From positions 620,001 to 684,000 of the forward strand of contig NZ_POUT01000002.1 in the NCBI RefSeq assembly GCF_002890915.1: DNA of 64,000 nt, read 5' to 3'. The notes below the pieces were generated by a model. The model made no database searches and was not told the DNA's origin. It saw nothing but the letters and a program-made list of their open reading frames with translations. This DNA is from Stutzerimonas stutzeri. GTDB lineage: Bacteria > Pseudomonadota > Gammaproteobacteria > Pseudomonadales > Pseudomonadaceae. The position numbers and the translations under genes were made by a program. Positions 36,368 through 44,737 of this stretch are shown here, piece by piece; position 1 is the first letter of the stretch; each line of letters starts with the position of its first letter.

Positions 36368-36386
36368 TTGCGCCGTCATGGTGCAA
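36368..36386. promoter_or_regulatory. NtrC-like enhancer site
   Basis: TTGCGCC-N5-GGTGCAA is a near-perfect dyad close to the NtrC consensus TGCACC-N5-GGTGCA, centred about 120 bases upstream of the predicted nirB start, a usual distance for an enhancer. Confidence 0.7.
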
Positions 36387-36614
36387 GTTCCGGGGCGCCT
36401 AGGGGGCGCCAATGGCAGCGCAGCGGGTGCTCGGACGGAATATTGGCGATTGACAGCCGGCGGTCGGCTTCCTAAAGTTCGGTCCATGCGCCGATTTAGT
36501 CAGCTACTTGCGGGGCGCCTGGAGCCGATGGCTTCGAAATACCGCTAAAGCGCTGGTTCCGGTGTCGCCTCCCACCGCTGCCCAGCGGAATCCCCGAGGC
36601 GGAAGTCGAACAGC

Positions 36615-36923
36615 ATGAACGTGAAGCATACCCAGTTGCGCCTGGCCCCGATCACCAGCGGGCCGTTCCGATCCCATTCGAAAGTTCTCCTCGGCGGCGC
36701 CCACCAGCCGTCTCTGCTGCGTTATCTCGACGGCTGGCCGCGTCGCAACGGCAAAGCCAGGGCATTGCTCGTGCAGTTCGCGGCGGCGGATGAGTCGTTG
36801 GCGCGTTTCGCCAACGACAGCTTCGACCTGGCGGTGATCCAGGCACCTGCGGCGGAGGCGCTGCAAGAGTGCATCCGCGAACTGACGCGTGTGGCACGCC
36901 AGGGGCTGATCGTCCGACGCTAG
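36615..36923 (+). CDS. Hypothetical protein, methyltransferase-like C-terminus
   Basis: 102 residues, divergent from nirB. The C-terminal half, FDLAVIQAPAAEALQECIRELTRVARQGLIVRR in outline, resembles the end of a class I methyltransferase core (acidic strand, then a helix and the RVARQGLIV strand). No glycine-rich SAM-binding loop is present, so catalysis is unlikely. A weak GAGGCGGAAG ribosome-binding site precedes the start. I do not recognise the family; it could be a conserved small protein of pseudomonads or a remnant. Confidence 0.55.
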   Translation: MNVKHTQLRLAPITSGPFRSHSKVLLGGAHQPSLLRYLDGWPRRNGKARALLVQFAAADESLARFANDSFDLAVIQAPAAEALQECIRELTRVARQGLIVRR

Positions 36924-37341
36924 TGGTCTGCACGGGTTTCAGGGGCGGCCTCAGATCATTCCCCGAGCAAGCCGCTGTGTGCATACCGCACCCGTAGGAG
37001 ACCGGGAGGACGCCGAGTCCTTGCCGCGATCATCGGCGTTGCGTCCGATCGCCCGCAAGCGGGCTCCTCCTACGGTGGGCAAAAGAATGATCCGCGTCGC
37101 GCGTGGGCAAGGCTTCGCCATTGCCCACCCTGCGAACCGGAACCCATCGCGCAGGCTTCGGCATCCTCGTGCAATGAGCGACGCTTGGGTGCATACAGGT
37201 GCCGGAAACGCCAGCTTCGCAAGTCGGGGTGAGCGTAGCGAAGCCCGGCGAACGTGATGCCAGGTGCGAGGTGGGCTTGATGCTGCGGATTTCAGGTGAG
37301 CTGGCCCGGCCCGGCCTGTGTGCGGCCTGCCGGACACGAGG
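36924..37341. repeat. Intergenic region filled with REP-like elements
   Basis: 418 bases with no convincing gene. 36992-37074: GTAGGAGACCGGGAGG ... CGGGCTCCTCCTA, sharing GATCATCGGCGTTGCG with 25853-25911. 37073-37125: GGTGGGCAAAAG ... CATTGCCCACC. 37215-37250: a degraded family A unit (GTGAGCGTAGCGAAGCCCGG). Three different repeat types stand side by side. Confidence 0.6.
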
Positions 37342-37707
37342 CTATCGCTCGTCATCGCCACAGGCGGTTCCTCTGGCCTTGAACACCTTGACCACTTCGC
37401 TGACAAAGCTCACCACCAGCATCCGTTCGTTCTCGGGCAGGTCCTGAATCATTTCCCCGATGGATTGAGCGTGGTCGGCCGCTTTGGCGGGGCCGCTGCG
37501 GAAAAGATCGCTCGGCGAGCATTCGAGGATTTCGGCGATCTGCTGCAGCCGGGGCAGTGTCGGTGATATCACTCCGTTTTCCATGCGGCTGATCGTTTCC
37601 TTCTCGACGCCCATGATTTCTGCTACCTGTGCCTGGGTCAGGCCCTTTGCCTTGCGACGGACGGCGATCGCCGCGCCTACTTCGTACACCAGTCCTCTGT
37701 CCTTCAT
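37342..37707 (-). CDS. XRE-family transcriptional regulator
   Basis: 121 residues. A Cro/C1-type helix-turn-helix spans about residues 12-66: IAVRRKAKGLTQAQVAEIMGVEKETISRMENG in outline, then LPRLQQIAEILECSPSDLF. The C-terminal helices (QDLPENERMLVVSFVSEVVKVFKARG) may dimerise. It is divergent from a chemoreceptor gene; two palindromes sharing ACGTC half-sites lie in between, one directly ahead of its own start, indicating autoregulation. Not obviously phage-borne: no integrase or toxin nearby. Confidence 0.88.
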   Translation of the reverse strand: MKDRGLVYEVGAAIAVRRKAKGLTQAQVAEIMGVEKETISRMENGVISPTLPRLQQIAEILECSPSDLFRSGPAKAADHAQSIGEMIQDLPENERMLVVSFVSEVVKVFKARGTACGDDER

Positions 37708-37721
37708 TCGCTTGGCCTCTC

Positions 37722-37740
37722 ACGTCATTTCATATGACGT
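37722..37740. promoter_or_regulatory. Palindrome 1, candidate XRE operator
   Basis: ACGTCAT-TTCAT-ATGACGT: perfect 7-bp arms with a 5-base spacer, 15 bases upstream of the XRE start codon. Binding here would block the regulator's own transcription. Confidence 0.65.
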
Positions 37741-37778
37741 TTTGAGTTATTTTCTGAGCACAAGCTCCACAAGCGAAG

Positions 37779-37813
37779 GACGTTTAGCGTCTACATGGTA
37801 GACGTTAAACGTC
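37779..37813. promoter_or_regulatory. Palindrome 2, candidate XRE operator
   Basis: Arms of 15 bases (GACGTTTAGCGTCTA and TAGACGTTAAACGTC) match at 14 positions around a 5-base spacer. A possible sigma-70 promoter, TTGACC (37823-37828) and GATAGT (37847-37852, 18-base spacing), lies just downstream in the direction of the chemoreceptor gene. Confidence 0.65.
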
Positions 37814-37910
37814 ATTTTTCTGTTGACCCCTGTCACAGCCGAGAGCGATAGTTGTGCTGTCAACGGGCTATCTAGAGCGCCGCTTGGAGTTTTTCGTGGG
37901 GAGAAAGGGA

Positions 37911-39539
37911 ATGCTGGCCAACCTGAAAATACGCACAGGAATATCGATCGTTCTTTGCACGCTGATCGTGGCTTTGTTGGTGTCGACCTTCACCGCCTGG
38001 AGAGGCGCGAAGATCAGCATGGAGCAGATTCAGAACCTGTATCTGCAAGGCATCGAGCGCAACGGCCAGCTGCAGCGCGCCTATGCTCGTCTGTTGCGCG
38101 CCCGCGTCGGCATGGCCGGGGCGTTCCTGGAAACCACTGCCGGGGAGTTGGACAAGGCCCAGGCCACACTGGCCATTACCCGGAGACTGGTCGACGAGGC
38201 GGAGAGCGCCTTCGATGCATTCAGCGGAAACAGCGCCGGGGTGTCCTGGCAGAGCCTGGAGCAGGAGCTGCTACAGGCGTTCACCGCTTACCATGCGGCG
38301 CTGGACGAACAGCTGCAGGCCCTGCAAGGCGGCTCGCAGAGTCGCTACATCGAAGTCAACCTGACGGCCCGGGCGGCGAATGACGATTTCGACAAGGTGA
38401 TGCAGTCCTATGAGAAGCGGATGGAGGTGCATATCACCGCCGTCATGCAGGATGCCCACGACCGTTATGCGCTGGCCCTGACCGAAGCCATCCTGCTGAC
38501 CGCCATCACCCTGTTGCTGGCGGCCGGCTGCTGGTGGTTTATCGCCACCCGTGTGTTCGCTCCATTGCGCGAGGTCGGCAGCATCTTCGGCCGCATCGCC
38601 GGCGGCGACCTGACCAGCCGGATCGAGGTGCGTTCGACCAACGAGATCGGCGTGCTGTTCGCTGCGCTCGCCCGCATGCAGGAAAGCCAGCGGGAAACCA
38701 TCGGCAGGATCACCAATTCCTCGAACCAACTGGCCTCGGCCGCCGAAGAGCTCAGTGCCGTCACCGAGGAGTCCAATCGTGGATTGCATCGGCAGCACCA
38801 AGAGCTGGAACAGGCGGCGACTGCGGTGAACGAGATGACCACCGCCGTGGATGAAGTGGCGCGCAATGCGGTGTCCACGGCGCAGGCTTCGAATGATTCC
38901 AATGAACTGGCGCAGCAGAGCCGCGTCCAGGTGCAGGCTACCCTCGCCGAGGTGGAAGCGATGACCCGGGACATCGAGGTCACGTCGCAACTGGTGCGGG
39001 AGTTGGCCGAGCAGGCACACAGCATCGGCAAGGTGCTCGATGTGATCCGTGCCGTATCGGAGCAGACCAACCTGCTGGCGCTCAATGCCGCCATCGAGGC
39101 TGCACGTGCCGGTGAGGCCGGGCGCGGCTTCGCCGTGGTCGCCGACGAGGTGCGCACCCTGGCCCAGCGAACCCAGGAGTCGACCGGCGAGATCGAACAG
39201 ATGATCGGTCGCATCCGCAACGGCACCGACGAGGCCGTCGGGTCGATGACGGCCAGCACCCGCAGGGCGCAGTCTTCGCTGGATTCGACTCGCAGCGCCG
39301 GCCAGGCACTGGAGGACATCTTCCAGAGCGTGATGCAGATCAGCGAGCGCAACCTGGTGATCGCCAGCGCGGCGGAGGAACAGGCCCAGGTGACACGCGA
39401 GGTGGATCGCAACCTGATCAATATCCGCGACCTTTCCACCGGCGCCGCGGCAGGCGCCAACCAGACCAGCGCGGCCAGCAACGAGCTGTCACGCCTGGCG
39501 GTGGAACTCAACGAGATGGTGATGCACTTCAAGCTCTAG
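37911..39539 (+). CDS. Methyl-accepting chemotaxis protein
   Basis: 542 residues. TM1 about 9-28, a four-helix-bundle (TarH-like) periplasmic domain about 30-190, TM2 about 192-213, HAMP about 213-265, then the cytoplasmic signalling coiled coil whose hairpin tip [19 protein letters not shown] is at about 384-403. I preferred ATG 37911 (GAGAAAGGGA upstream) to one at 37854 because TM1 then falls at the usual place. No C-terminal CheR-binding pentapeptide. The ligand is unknown; the neighbourhood is nitrate assimilation, but the sensor domain lacks the P-box Arg motif of NarX/PilJ-type nitrate sensors. Probably controlled by the divergent XRE protein. Confidence 0.93.
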   Translation: MLANLKIRTGISIVLCTLIVALLVSTFTAWRGAKISMEQIQNLYLQGIERNGQLQRAYARLLRARVGMAGAFLETTAGELDKAQATLAITRRLVDEAESAFDAFSGNSAGVSWQSLEQELLQAFTAYHAALDEQLQALQGGSQSRYIEVNLTARAANDDFDKVMQSYEKRMEVHITAVMQDAHDRYALALTEAILLTAITLLLAAGCWWFIATRVFAPLREVGSIFGRIAGGDLTSRIEVRSTNEIGVLFAALARMQESQRETIGRITNSSNQLASAAEELSAVTEESNRGLHRQHQELEQAATAVNEMTTAVDEVARNAVSTAQASNDSNELAQQSRVQVQATLAEVEAMTRDIEVTSQLVRELAEQAHSIGKVLDVIRAVSEQTNLLALNAAIEAARAGEAGRGFAVVADEVRTLAQRTQESTGEIEQMIGRIRNGTDEAVGSMTASTRRAQSSLDSTRSAGQALEDIFQSVMQISERNLVIASAAEEQAQVTREVDRNLINIRDLSTGAAAGANQTSAASNELSRLAVELNEMVMHFKL

Positions 39540-39598
39540 GGCCCGCTGCCAGCCGCGATCCGCCCTACATCCGGCCACAAATCACAGCGAATCGTCCT

Positions 39599-41410
39599 AT
39601 GCCAAGCGCACGCGAACTCATGGACCTCACCGGGAAGGCAATCGCCAGCCTGTTGCGCGCGGTCCCCCTGGCGGAGCAGGCGAGCCTGATCTGCCAGGAG
39701 ATCGAGCGCATAGCGCCGGATGCGATCGCCTTCATTCTGCGTATCGACGAGCAGGGGATGTTGCGCCCACTGGCCGGCTCCGGCCTGTCCGCACGGCAGA
39801 TCCAGGCGCTGGAGGGCCTGGCCGGTGATGGTCTGTACGGTTGCACGGCACCAACCGCCATCGAGGTGGCTACACCCCGGAGCCTGCATGCCATCACCGC
39901 ATCGCGAGACACGAAGTGCTTCTGGGCGGCGCCGATACTGTCCGGCGATGGCCGGGTGCTCGCCGTGCTCGCGGTGCAGCCGCAGGAAACGGCGGCACCG
40001 ACCCCGCTGCACCGGCAACTGATCGAGACCTGCCTGCCGCTCTGCGCGCTGGCCCTGGAGCGTGAGGAAAACCGTGCCCGTATCGACCGGCTGGCGTTCT
40101 ACGATGACCTGACCGGATTGCCCAACCGCAGCCTGCTAGGGACCCGGGCCGCCCAGACGCTGGTCCAGGCCCGCTGCGACAAGCGCCCACTCGCCGTGAT
40201 GCTGGTCGATCTGGACCGTTTCAAGCGGATCAACCATTGCCTCGGCCGAACCGGTGGGGATGAGCTGCTGAGCCTGGTCGCCCAGCGCCTCGGGCAGGAG
40301 CAGCGTATTTGCGACATCGTCGCCCATCTCTCGGCGGATACCTTCGCGCTGGTGTTGCCCTGGTGCGATGCCGAGCAGGCCGCCGCATCGGCACAGCGGC
40401 TGCTGTCGATCCTGAGTCGGCCTTGCCGGATCGCCGATGTCCCGCTCGTGCTGTCGGCGTGCCTGGGCATCAGCCTGTTTCCCACCGACGGCGAGGAGAT
40501 CGATACGCTGGTCCAGCGCGCCGACATCGCGCTGCAGCGGGCGAAGGCCTGTGGCCTGGGGCGTTTCTGTTTCTTCAGCGAGGAGCAGATGCGCTCGCCC
40601 CAGGACCTGGCGCTGGAAGATGCGCTGCGCATGGCCATCGAACAGAACCAGCTGCAGCTGCATTACCAACCACAGGTCTGCTTCGAGGATGGCCGCTTGC
40701 GCGGGGTCGAGGCGCTGGCTCGCTGGCATCATCCGCAACTGGGAAATATCTCGCCCGCCCACTTCGTTGCCCTGGCCGAGCAGTGCGGATTGATAGACGA
40801 ACTCGGGCGCTGGGTGCTGCACGAAGCCTGCCGCCAACTGGCCGAATGGCGCCGCCGCGGGCTGGCGGTTCCGACGATATCGGTCAACCTGTCGCCTTCC
40901 AACTTCCAGAATCCCGAGCTGCCGGCGACCGTTGCGCACGCGCTCGCCCGGCATGGAGTTCCGGCCGCCGAGCTGACGCTGGAAATAACCGAAAGCGTGC
41001 TGATGGACACCACTCCCGTGTTCCTGGCCACCCTCCAGGAGATTCACGCCCAGGGTGTCTCATTGTCGATGGATGATTTCGGCACCGGCTTTTCCAGCCT
41101 GAGCCACCTGCACCGTCTGCCCGTTCAGGAGCTCAAGCTGGATCGCGCCTTCGTCTGCGATCTGGAGCGCGATGCTGCCAGCCGGACCCTGAGCGAGGCG
41201 GTATTGCGTCTCGGTGAGAGCCTGCAATTGTCGGTGGTGGCCGAAGGGATCGAAACCGAGGCGCAGCGGTGCATCCTGGCCCGGATGGGGTATCGGGTCG
41301 GGCAGGGCTATCTCTTCTCCGCGCCGCTGCCTCCCGCGAAGCTGGAGGCGTGGCTGGCCTCCAGGGCTGGGCAGGCCAGGCGCCTTGCCGATGCCATCGT
41401 TCCCGACTGA
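39599..41410 (+). CDS. GAF-GGDEF-EAL protein; degenerate GGDEF, probable c-di-GMP phosphodiesterase
   Basis: 603 residues with no membrane segment. A GAF-like sensor occupies about 20-155, GGDEF about 165-325, EAL about 340-590. The cyclase motif at 245-249 reads SADTF, so diguanylate cyclase activity should be lost. The EAL domain keeps its metal and catalytic residues: EALARW (371-376), SVNLSPSNF, LEITES, MDDFGTGFSSL, ELKLDR, AEGIET and GQGYLFS. It therefore probably degrades c-di-GMP in response to a GAF ligand. It follows the chemoreceptor by 59 bases in the same direction and may be co-transcribed, linking chemotaxis with the motility/biofilm switch. Confidence 0.9.
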   Translation: MPSARELMDLTGKAIASLLRAVPLAEQASLICQEIERIAPDAIAFILRIDEQGMLRPLAGSGLSARQIQALEGLAGDGLYGCTAPTAIEVATPRSLHAITASRDTKCFWAAPILSGDGRVLAVLAVQPQETAAPTPLHRQLIETCLPLCALALEREENRARIDRLAFYDDLTGLPNRSLLGTRAAQTLVQARCDKRPLAVMLVDLDRFKRINHCLGRTGGDELLSLVAQRLGQEQRICDIVAHLSADTFALVLPWCDAEQAAASAQRLLSILSRPCRIADVPLVLSACLGISLFPTDGEEIDTLVQRADIALQRAKACGLGRFCFFSEEQMRSPQDLALEDALRMAIEQNQLQLHYQPQVCFEDGRLRGVEALARWHHPQLGNISPAHFVALAEQCGLIDELGRWVLHEACRQLAEWRRRGLAVPTISVNLSPSNFQNPELPATVAHALARHGVPAAELTLEITESVLMDTTPVFLATLQEIHAQGVSLSMDDFGTGFSSLSHLHRLPVQELKLDRAFVCDLERDAASRTLSEAVLRLGESLQLSVVAEGIETEAQRCILARMGYRVGQGYLFSAPLPPAKLEAWLASRAGQARRLADAIVPD

Positions 41411-41443
41411 GGACTCCCGGCGCGCAAGGCCGATCGTCGCCGT

Positions 41444-43114
41444 TCAGGACAGCCGCGCCAGCAGCATCAGCAGCGCCAGGTTCAGCAACAGGGAAAGCAG
41501 CGCCACGCTGCGCCACACCTTGAGCGGTTCGCGTTCGAGCAACGGCCGCGGCCGAGGGTTCTGCGCCTGGCGTTCGCCCTGGTCCAGTTGCAGCAGCCAT
41601 TGCTCTGCCGTCTCGAAACGCTGCCGTGGGTCCGCTGCCACGGCCTGCTCGAGGAGCGCATCCAGCCAGGGGGGCACGTCCGGGCGATAGCGGCTGGCCG
41701 GTGTCGGCTTGCCGAAGCGCGGGTGCTGGAACGGCTCGATCTCGCCGTAGGGATAGTGGCCGGTCAGCAGGTAGTAGAGCGTCACGCCGGTGGCGTAGAG
41801 ATCGTGGCTCGTGCCTGGTGCGCCTCCGGCAAAGGCCTCGGGAGCAAGGAAGCTGGGCGTGCCCGGCAACTGGTGCGGCAGGTCGCGGGACAGGCCCGGG
41901 CAGAAGGCCAGGCCGAAATCCACTATCCGCAGCTCGCCGTCCTCGCCCAGGTGCAGGTTCTCCGGTTTGATGTCGCGGTGCAGGATATTGCGCCGGTGCA
42001 GCATGCCCACGGCGCGGATCAGCCGCGGCGCCAGCTGCAGCCAGTCGGCGAGCGGCATCGGGCCCTGGGCCTGGAACCGCTGCGCCAGTGTCGTTCCGGC
42101 GTATTCGCGCTGCACGTAATAGAGATGCTGGCGTTGCGGCAGCGGGTGGACTTCGGCGAAGCTGCGTCCGGCGACCCGGCGCAGGAACCATTCCTCCTGC
42201 AGCAGGGCGGGCGCGGCCTCGTGTTCGTCCTGGCGGCTCGTCGGTAGCGTCTTCAACAGCCAGGGCTGGGCTTGCGCGTCACGCACCCGATAGATCAGCG
42301 ATTGCCTGGACTCGGCCAGCAGCGCCTCGACCTGCCAGCCTTCGAATTTCTGGCCGGGGCGCAGGCGTGGCGGCAGCGGCCAATGATCCAGCCGCGCCAG
42401 GGCGTCCGCCAGCACGGCCTCGGGTAACCTGTCGACGCGCAGCAGCAGCGCGCTGGCATTGTCCTGGCTGCCGCTCTGGTGGGCGAGATTGACCAGGGCG
42501 CGGGCCGCCGCGGGCAGGTCCGGTTGGTCGTGCAATACGTGTGCGAGATCCCGCTCGGTGATGCTCGACCAGACGCCGTCGCTCAGCAGCACGAAGCAGT
42601 CGCCCTCGTGCAGGTCGCCGTCCAGGTAGTCCATCAGCAGGTGCTGGTCCAGCCCCAGCGCGCGCTTGAGCACGTGCTGCATGTTCGGCTGTTCCCAGAC
42701 GTGGTCCTCGCTGAGACGTTCCAACTGGGTGCCGTTCCAGCGGTAGGCGCGGCAATCGCCGACATGGGCGAGGGTGAAGCGCCGGCCGCGCAGTACCAGG
42801 GCGGTCAGCGTCGTCAGCAGCGGTCCGCCGCCATTGGCCTGCAACCAGCGGTTGTGTGCCACCAGCACGCGATCCAGCGATTGCGCTACGGCCCAGGTCT
42901 CGGGGGTCGCGTAGTAATCGAAAGCCAGTGCCTGCAGGGTGGTGTGGGCGGCCAGCGCACCGTCGGCGCACTGGCTGACGCCGTCGGCGAGGGCGAACAG
43001 ATAGCCCTTGCCGGTTGCCAGCGAAGGCGCCGGTGTGACGATGCGGATCGCATCCTGGTTCTCCGGACGTGGCCCGGCGGCGCTGGCTTCGCCGTAACTG
43101 AGTTGCAAGGGCAT
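41444..43114 (-). CDS. Bifunctional PP2C-type phosphatase / Ser-Thr protein kinase
   Basis: 556 residues. An N-terminal PP2C domain (about 1-230) shows ENQD (18-21), ADG (43-45), GD (119-120), SDG (178-180) and DN (218-219), all metal ligands. A kinase domain (about 260-510) has Lys288, HRDIKPEN (379-386) and DFG (399-401). One C-terminal helix (SVALLSLLLNLALLMLLA) anchors it to the membrane. Start ATG 43114 chosen over 43150 because the phosphatase fold begins at once. It lies directly downstream of nasA (59 bases), as in P. aeruginosa, suggesting a post-translational role in nitrate use. It is a single-protein kinase/phosphatase switch of unknown target. Confidence 0.93.
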   Translation of the reverse strand: MPLQLSYGEASAAGPRPENQDAIRIVTPAPSLATGKGYLFALADGVSQCADGALAAHTTLQALAFDYYATPETWAVAQSLDRVLVAHNRWLQANGGGPLLTTLTALVLRGRRFTLAHVGDCRAYRWNGTQLERLSEDHVWEQPNMQHVLKRALGLDQHLLMDYLDGDLHEGDCFVLLSDGVWSSITERDLAHVLHDQPDLPAAARALVNLAHQSGSQDNASALLLRVDRLPEAVLADALARLDHWPLPPRLRPGQKFEGWQVEALLAESRQSLIYRVRDAQAQPWLLKTLPTSRQDEHEAAPALLQEEWFLRRVAGRSFAEVHPLPQRQHLYYVQREYAGTTLAQRFQAQGPMPLADWLQLAPRLIRAVGMLHRRNILHRDIKPENLHLGEDGELRIVDFGLAFCPGLSRDLPHQLPGTPSFLAPEAFAGGAPGTSHDLYATGVTLYYLLTGHYPYGEIEPFQHPRFGKPTPASRYRPDVPPWLDALLEQAVAADPRQRFETAEQWLLQLDQGERQAQNPRPRPLLEREPLKVWRSVALLSLLLNLALLMLLARLS

Positions 43115-43173
43115 GCGGGCTTCCGGTGCGGTTGGTGTAGGCGCGAGCAAACTTGCGTGCGCCTACAGTAGAT

Positions 43174-44385
43174 TCAAACCCGCGCAGCCGTCACGGCCGC
43201 CGAGCCCCAGGTGGTCCGCCAGCGTTGCTTGACGCCATGCAGGCCGAACCAGGCCAGCACGCCGAGGCTGGCGAACAGCCAGAGGCCGAGCTGGTAATCC
43301 CCGGTCGATTGCTTGATCGCGCCCAGGCCGGCGGTCAGCAGGAAGCCGCCGATGCCGCCGGCCATGCCGACCAGGCCGGTCATCACGCCGATTTCCTTGT
43401 TGAAGCGCTGTGGTACCAGCTGGAACACCGCGCCATTGCCGGCACCGAGGCTGAGCATGGCGACCACGAACAGTGCCAGGGCGGCGGTGGCGCTGGGCAG
43501 GTTGAAACCCACCACGGCGAGGCAGAGCGCGGCCACGGTATACATCACCAGCAGCGCGCGGATGCCGCCGATGCGATCGGCCAGCGCACCGCCCAGCGGG
43601 CGCAGCAGGCTACCGGCGAAGACGCAGGCGGCGGTGTAGTAGCCGGCCTTCACCGGGTCGAAGGCGTATTGGTCATGGAAGTAGCCGGGCAGGGTGCTGG
43701 CCAGGCCGAGGAAGCCGCCGAAGGTCACGCTGTAGAAGAACATGAACCACCAGCTGTCGCGATCGCCGAGGGCCTTGAGGTAGTCGGCCAGCGCCTTCGG
43801 CGCGGGACGGTTCGGCGCGTTCTTCGCCACGCTGGCGAAGAGGATCAGGGTCAGGCTCAGCGGAATCAGTGCCAGGCCGAAGACATTGTTCCAACCGAAC
43901 AGGGTGGCCAGCACCGGGGCGAACAGCGCCGCCAGCACCGTGCCGGAGTTGCCGGCGCCGGCTATGCCCATCGCCTTGCCCTGGTGCTGGGGCGGATACC
44001 ACTGCGAGGCCAGTGGCAGGGCGACGGCGAAGGAAGCGCCGGCCATGCCGAGGAACAGTCCCAGCAGCAAGGCCTGTTCGTAGCTGTGGATACCGTGCAG
44101 CCAGGCGACGGCCAGGGCTGCGATCACCACGCCCTGGCCGATCAGGCCGGCGGTCTTGGGCGAGGTGCGGTCGGCGAGGATCCCCAGCACCAGGCGCAGC
44201 ACCGCGCCGGCGAGGATCGGCGTGGCGACCATGAAGGCGCGTTGCTGGGTGGTCAGCCCGAGGTCGGCGGCAATCTGCACGCCCAGCGGGCCGAGCACAT
44301 ACCAGACCATGAAGCTCAGGTCGAAATAGAGAAAGGATGCAAACAGGGTCGGCGTGTGGCCGGCTTTCCAGAAACTCGTGTTCAT
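43174..44385 (-). CDS. nasA: Nitrate/nitrite transporter (NarK/NasA MFS family)
   Basis: 403 residues, 12 helices. The two nitrate-signature motifs are present: GMAGASFAVALPLASQWYPP with AMGIAGAGNSGT near helix 5, and GAGNGAVFQLVPQRF with TGLVGMAGGIGGF near helix 11. The conserved substrate-binding Arg is in AGAVLRLVLG. It imports nitrate for assimilation. The ATG at 44385 has GGAG eight bases upstream; earlier in-frame codons fall in the regulated leader. The symbol follows P. aeruginosa. Confidence 0.94.
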   Translation of the reverse strand: MNTSFWKAGHTPTLFASFLYFDLSFMVWYVLGPLGVQIAADLGLTTQQRAFMVATPILAGAVLRLVLGILADRTSPKTAGLIGQGVVIAALAVAWLHGIHSYEQALLLGLFLGMAGASFAVALPLASQWYPPQHQGKAMGIAGAGNSGTVLAALFAPVLATLFGWNNVFGLALIPLSLTLILFASVAKNAPNRPAPKALADYLKALGDRDSWWFMFFYSVTFGGFLGLASTLPGYFHDQYAFDPVKAGYYTAACVFAGSLLRPLGGALADRIGGIRALLVMYTVAALCLAVVGFNLPSATAALALFVVAMLSLGAGNGAVFQLVPQRFNKEIGVMTGLVGMAGGIGGFLLTAGLGAIKQSTGDYQLGLWLFASLGVLAWFGLHGVKQRWRTTWGSAAVTAARV

Positions 44386-44460
44386 CGGATCGGCTCCAGG
44401 GCGTTCGTTGCGCGGCAATGCCCGCGAATGCAGCTCAGGCCCGCCCCGGCAGCGGGGCGG

Positions 44461-44516
44461 AAAAACAAAAAGGCGTCGCAGCACGCCTGCCGGGGCAGGG
44501 TGTTTGCGACGCCTTT
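44461..44516 (-). terminator. Leader terminator (attenuator) upstream of nasA
   Basis: On the minus strand AAAGGCGTCGCA pairs over 12 bp with TGCGACGCCTTT, enclosing a GC-rich loop that can itself pair (CCTGCC/GGCAGG), followed by TTTTTGTTTTT. It is inside the predicted nasA transcript, 75 bases before the start codon. Confidence 0.9.
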
Positions 44517-44525
44517 GTCGTGTAT

Positions 44526-44548
44526 CGGAGACCGCCGTTGGCCTGCCG
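44526..44548 (-). promoter_or_regulatory. Hexaloop hairpin in the nasA leader, candidate ANTAR target half
   Basis: Minus strand: CGG-(C)-AGGCC, loop AACGGC, GGTCT-CCG; 8 bp with one bulge and one G-T pair. The loop has A1 and G4 and resembles AACGTG of the nirB leader. It starts within a few bases of the predicted transcript 5' end. I could not find a second clean hexaloop next to it, so the match to the double-hairpin motif is incomplete. Confidence 0.6.
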
Positions 44549-44559
44549 TGGAAACGATC

Positions 44560-44577
44560 AAGCATCTAGCGTGCCAG
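44560..44577 (-). promoter_or_regulatory. Sigma-54 promoter of nasA
   Basis: Minus strand CTGGCACGCTAGATGCTT: a perfect TGGCACG -24 half and GC at the correct 10-base distance. Predicted start about 44549-44550. Confidence 0.78.
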
Positions 44578-44641
44578 CCTTGCGAATACCGCGAAGCATG
44601 GGGGTATGGCGAGCAGTGGGCGGGGCGATGATGCGAGCCGC

Positions 44642-44658
44642 TGCACGAATAACGCGCA
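44642..44658. promoter_or_regulatory. NtrC-like enhancer site upstream of nasA
   Basis: TGCAC-N7-GCGCA, an imperfect NtrC dyad centred about 100 bases upstream of the predicted nasA start. Confidence 0.5.
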
Positions 44659-44737
44659 TCCCTGGGCCAAATCGGGGCAGGCAAGCGCGACCGCTGCGGT
44701 TGCTGATAGGCTTGGCATGCCAAACGAGGAACGAGCG

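Noticed and set aside
37342..37813. Toxin-antitoxin or prophage repressor locus around the XRE gene
   Set aside because: No partner toxin gene, integrase or phage gene lies nearby; the divergent neighbour is a chemoreceptor.
37911..38500. NarX/PilJ-type nitrate sensor domain in the chemoreceptor
   Set aside because: The periplasmic region is a TarH-like four-helix bundle; I could not find the Arg-containing P-box of nitrate-sensing domains.
40330..40350. Active diguanylate cyclase in the GAF-GGDEF-EAL protein
   Set aside because: The signature is SADTF instead of GGDEF/GGEEF, losing the residues needed for GTP and metal binding.
44555..44580. First hexaloop hairpin of an ANTAR target in the nasA leader
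   Set aside because: The best stem here (GGCA/TGCT with a 7-base loop CGCTAGA) has no A1/G4 hexaloop and coincides with the sigma-54 promoter, so it would not be transcribed.
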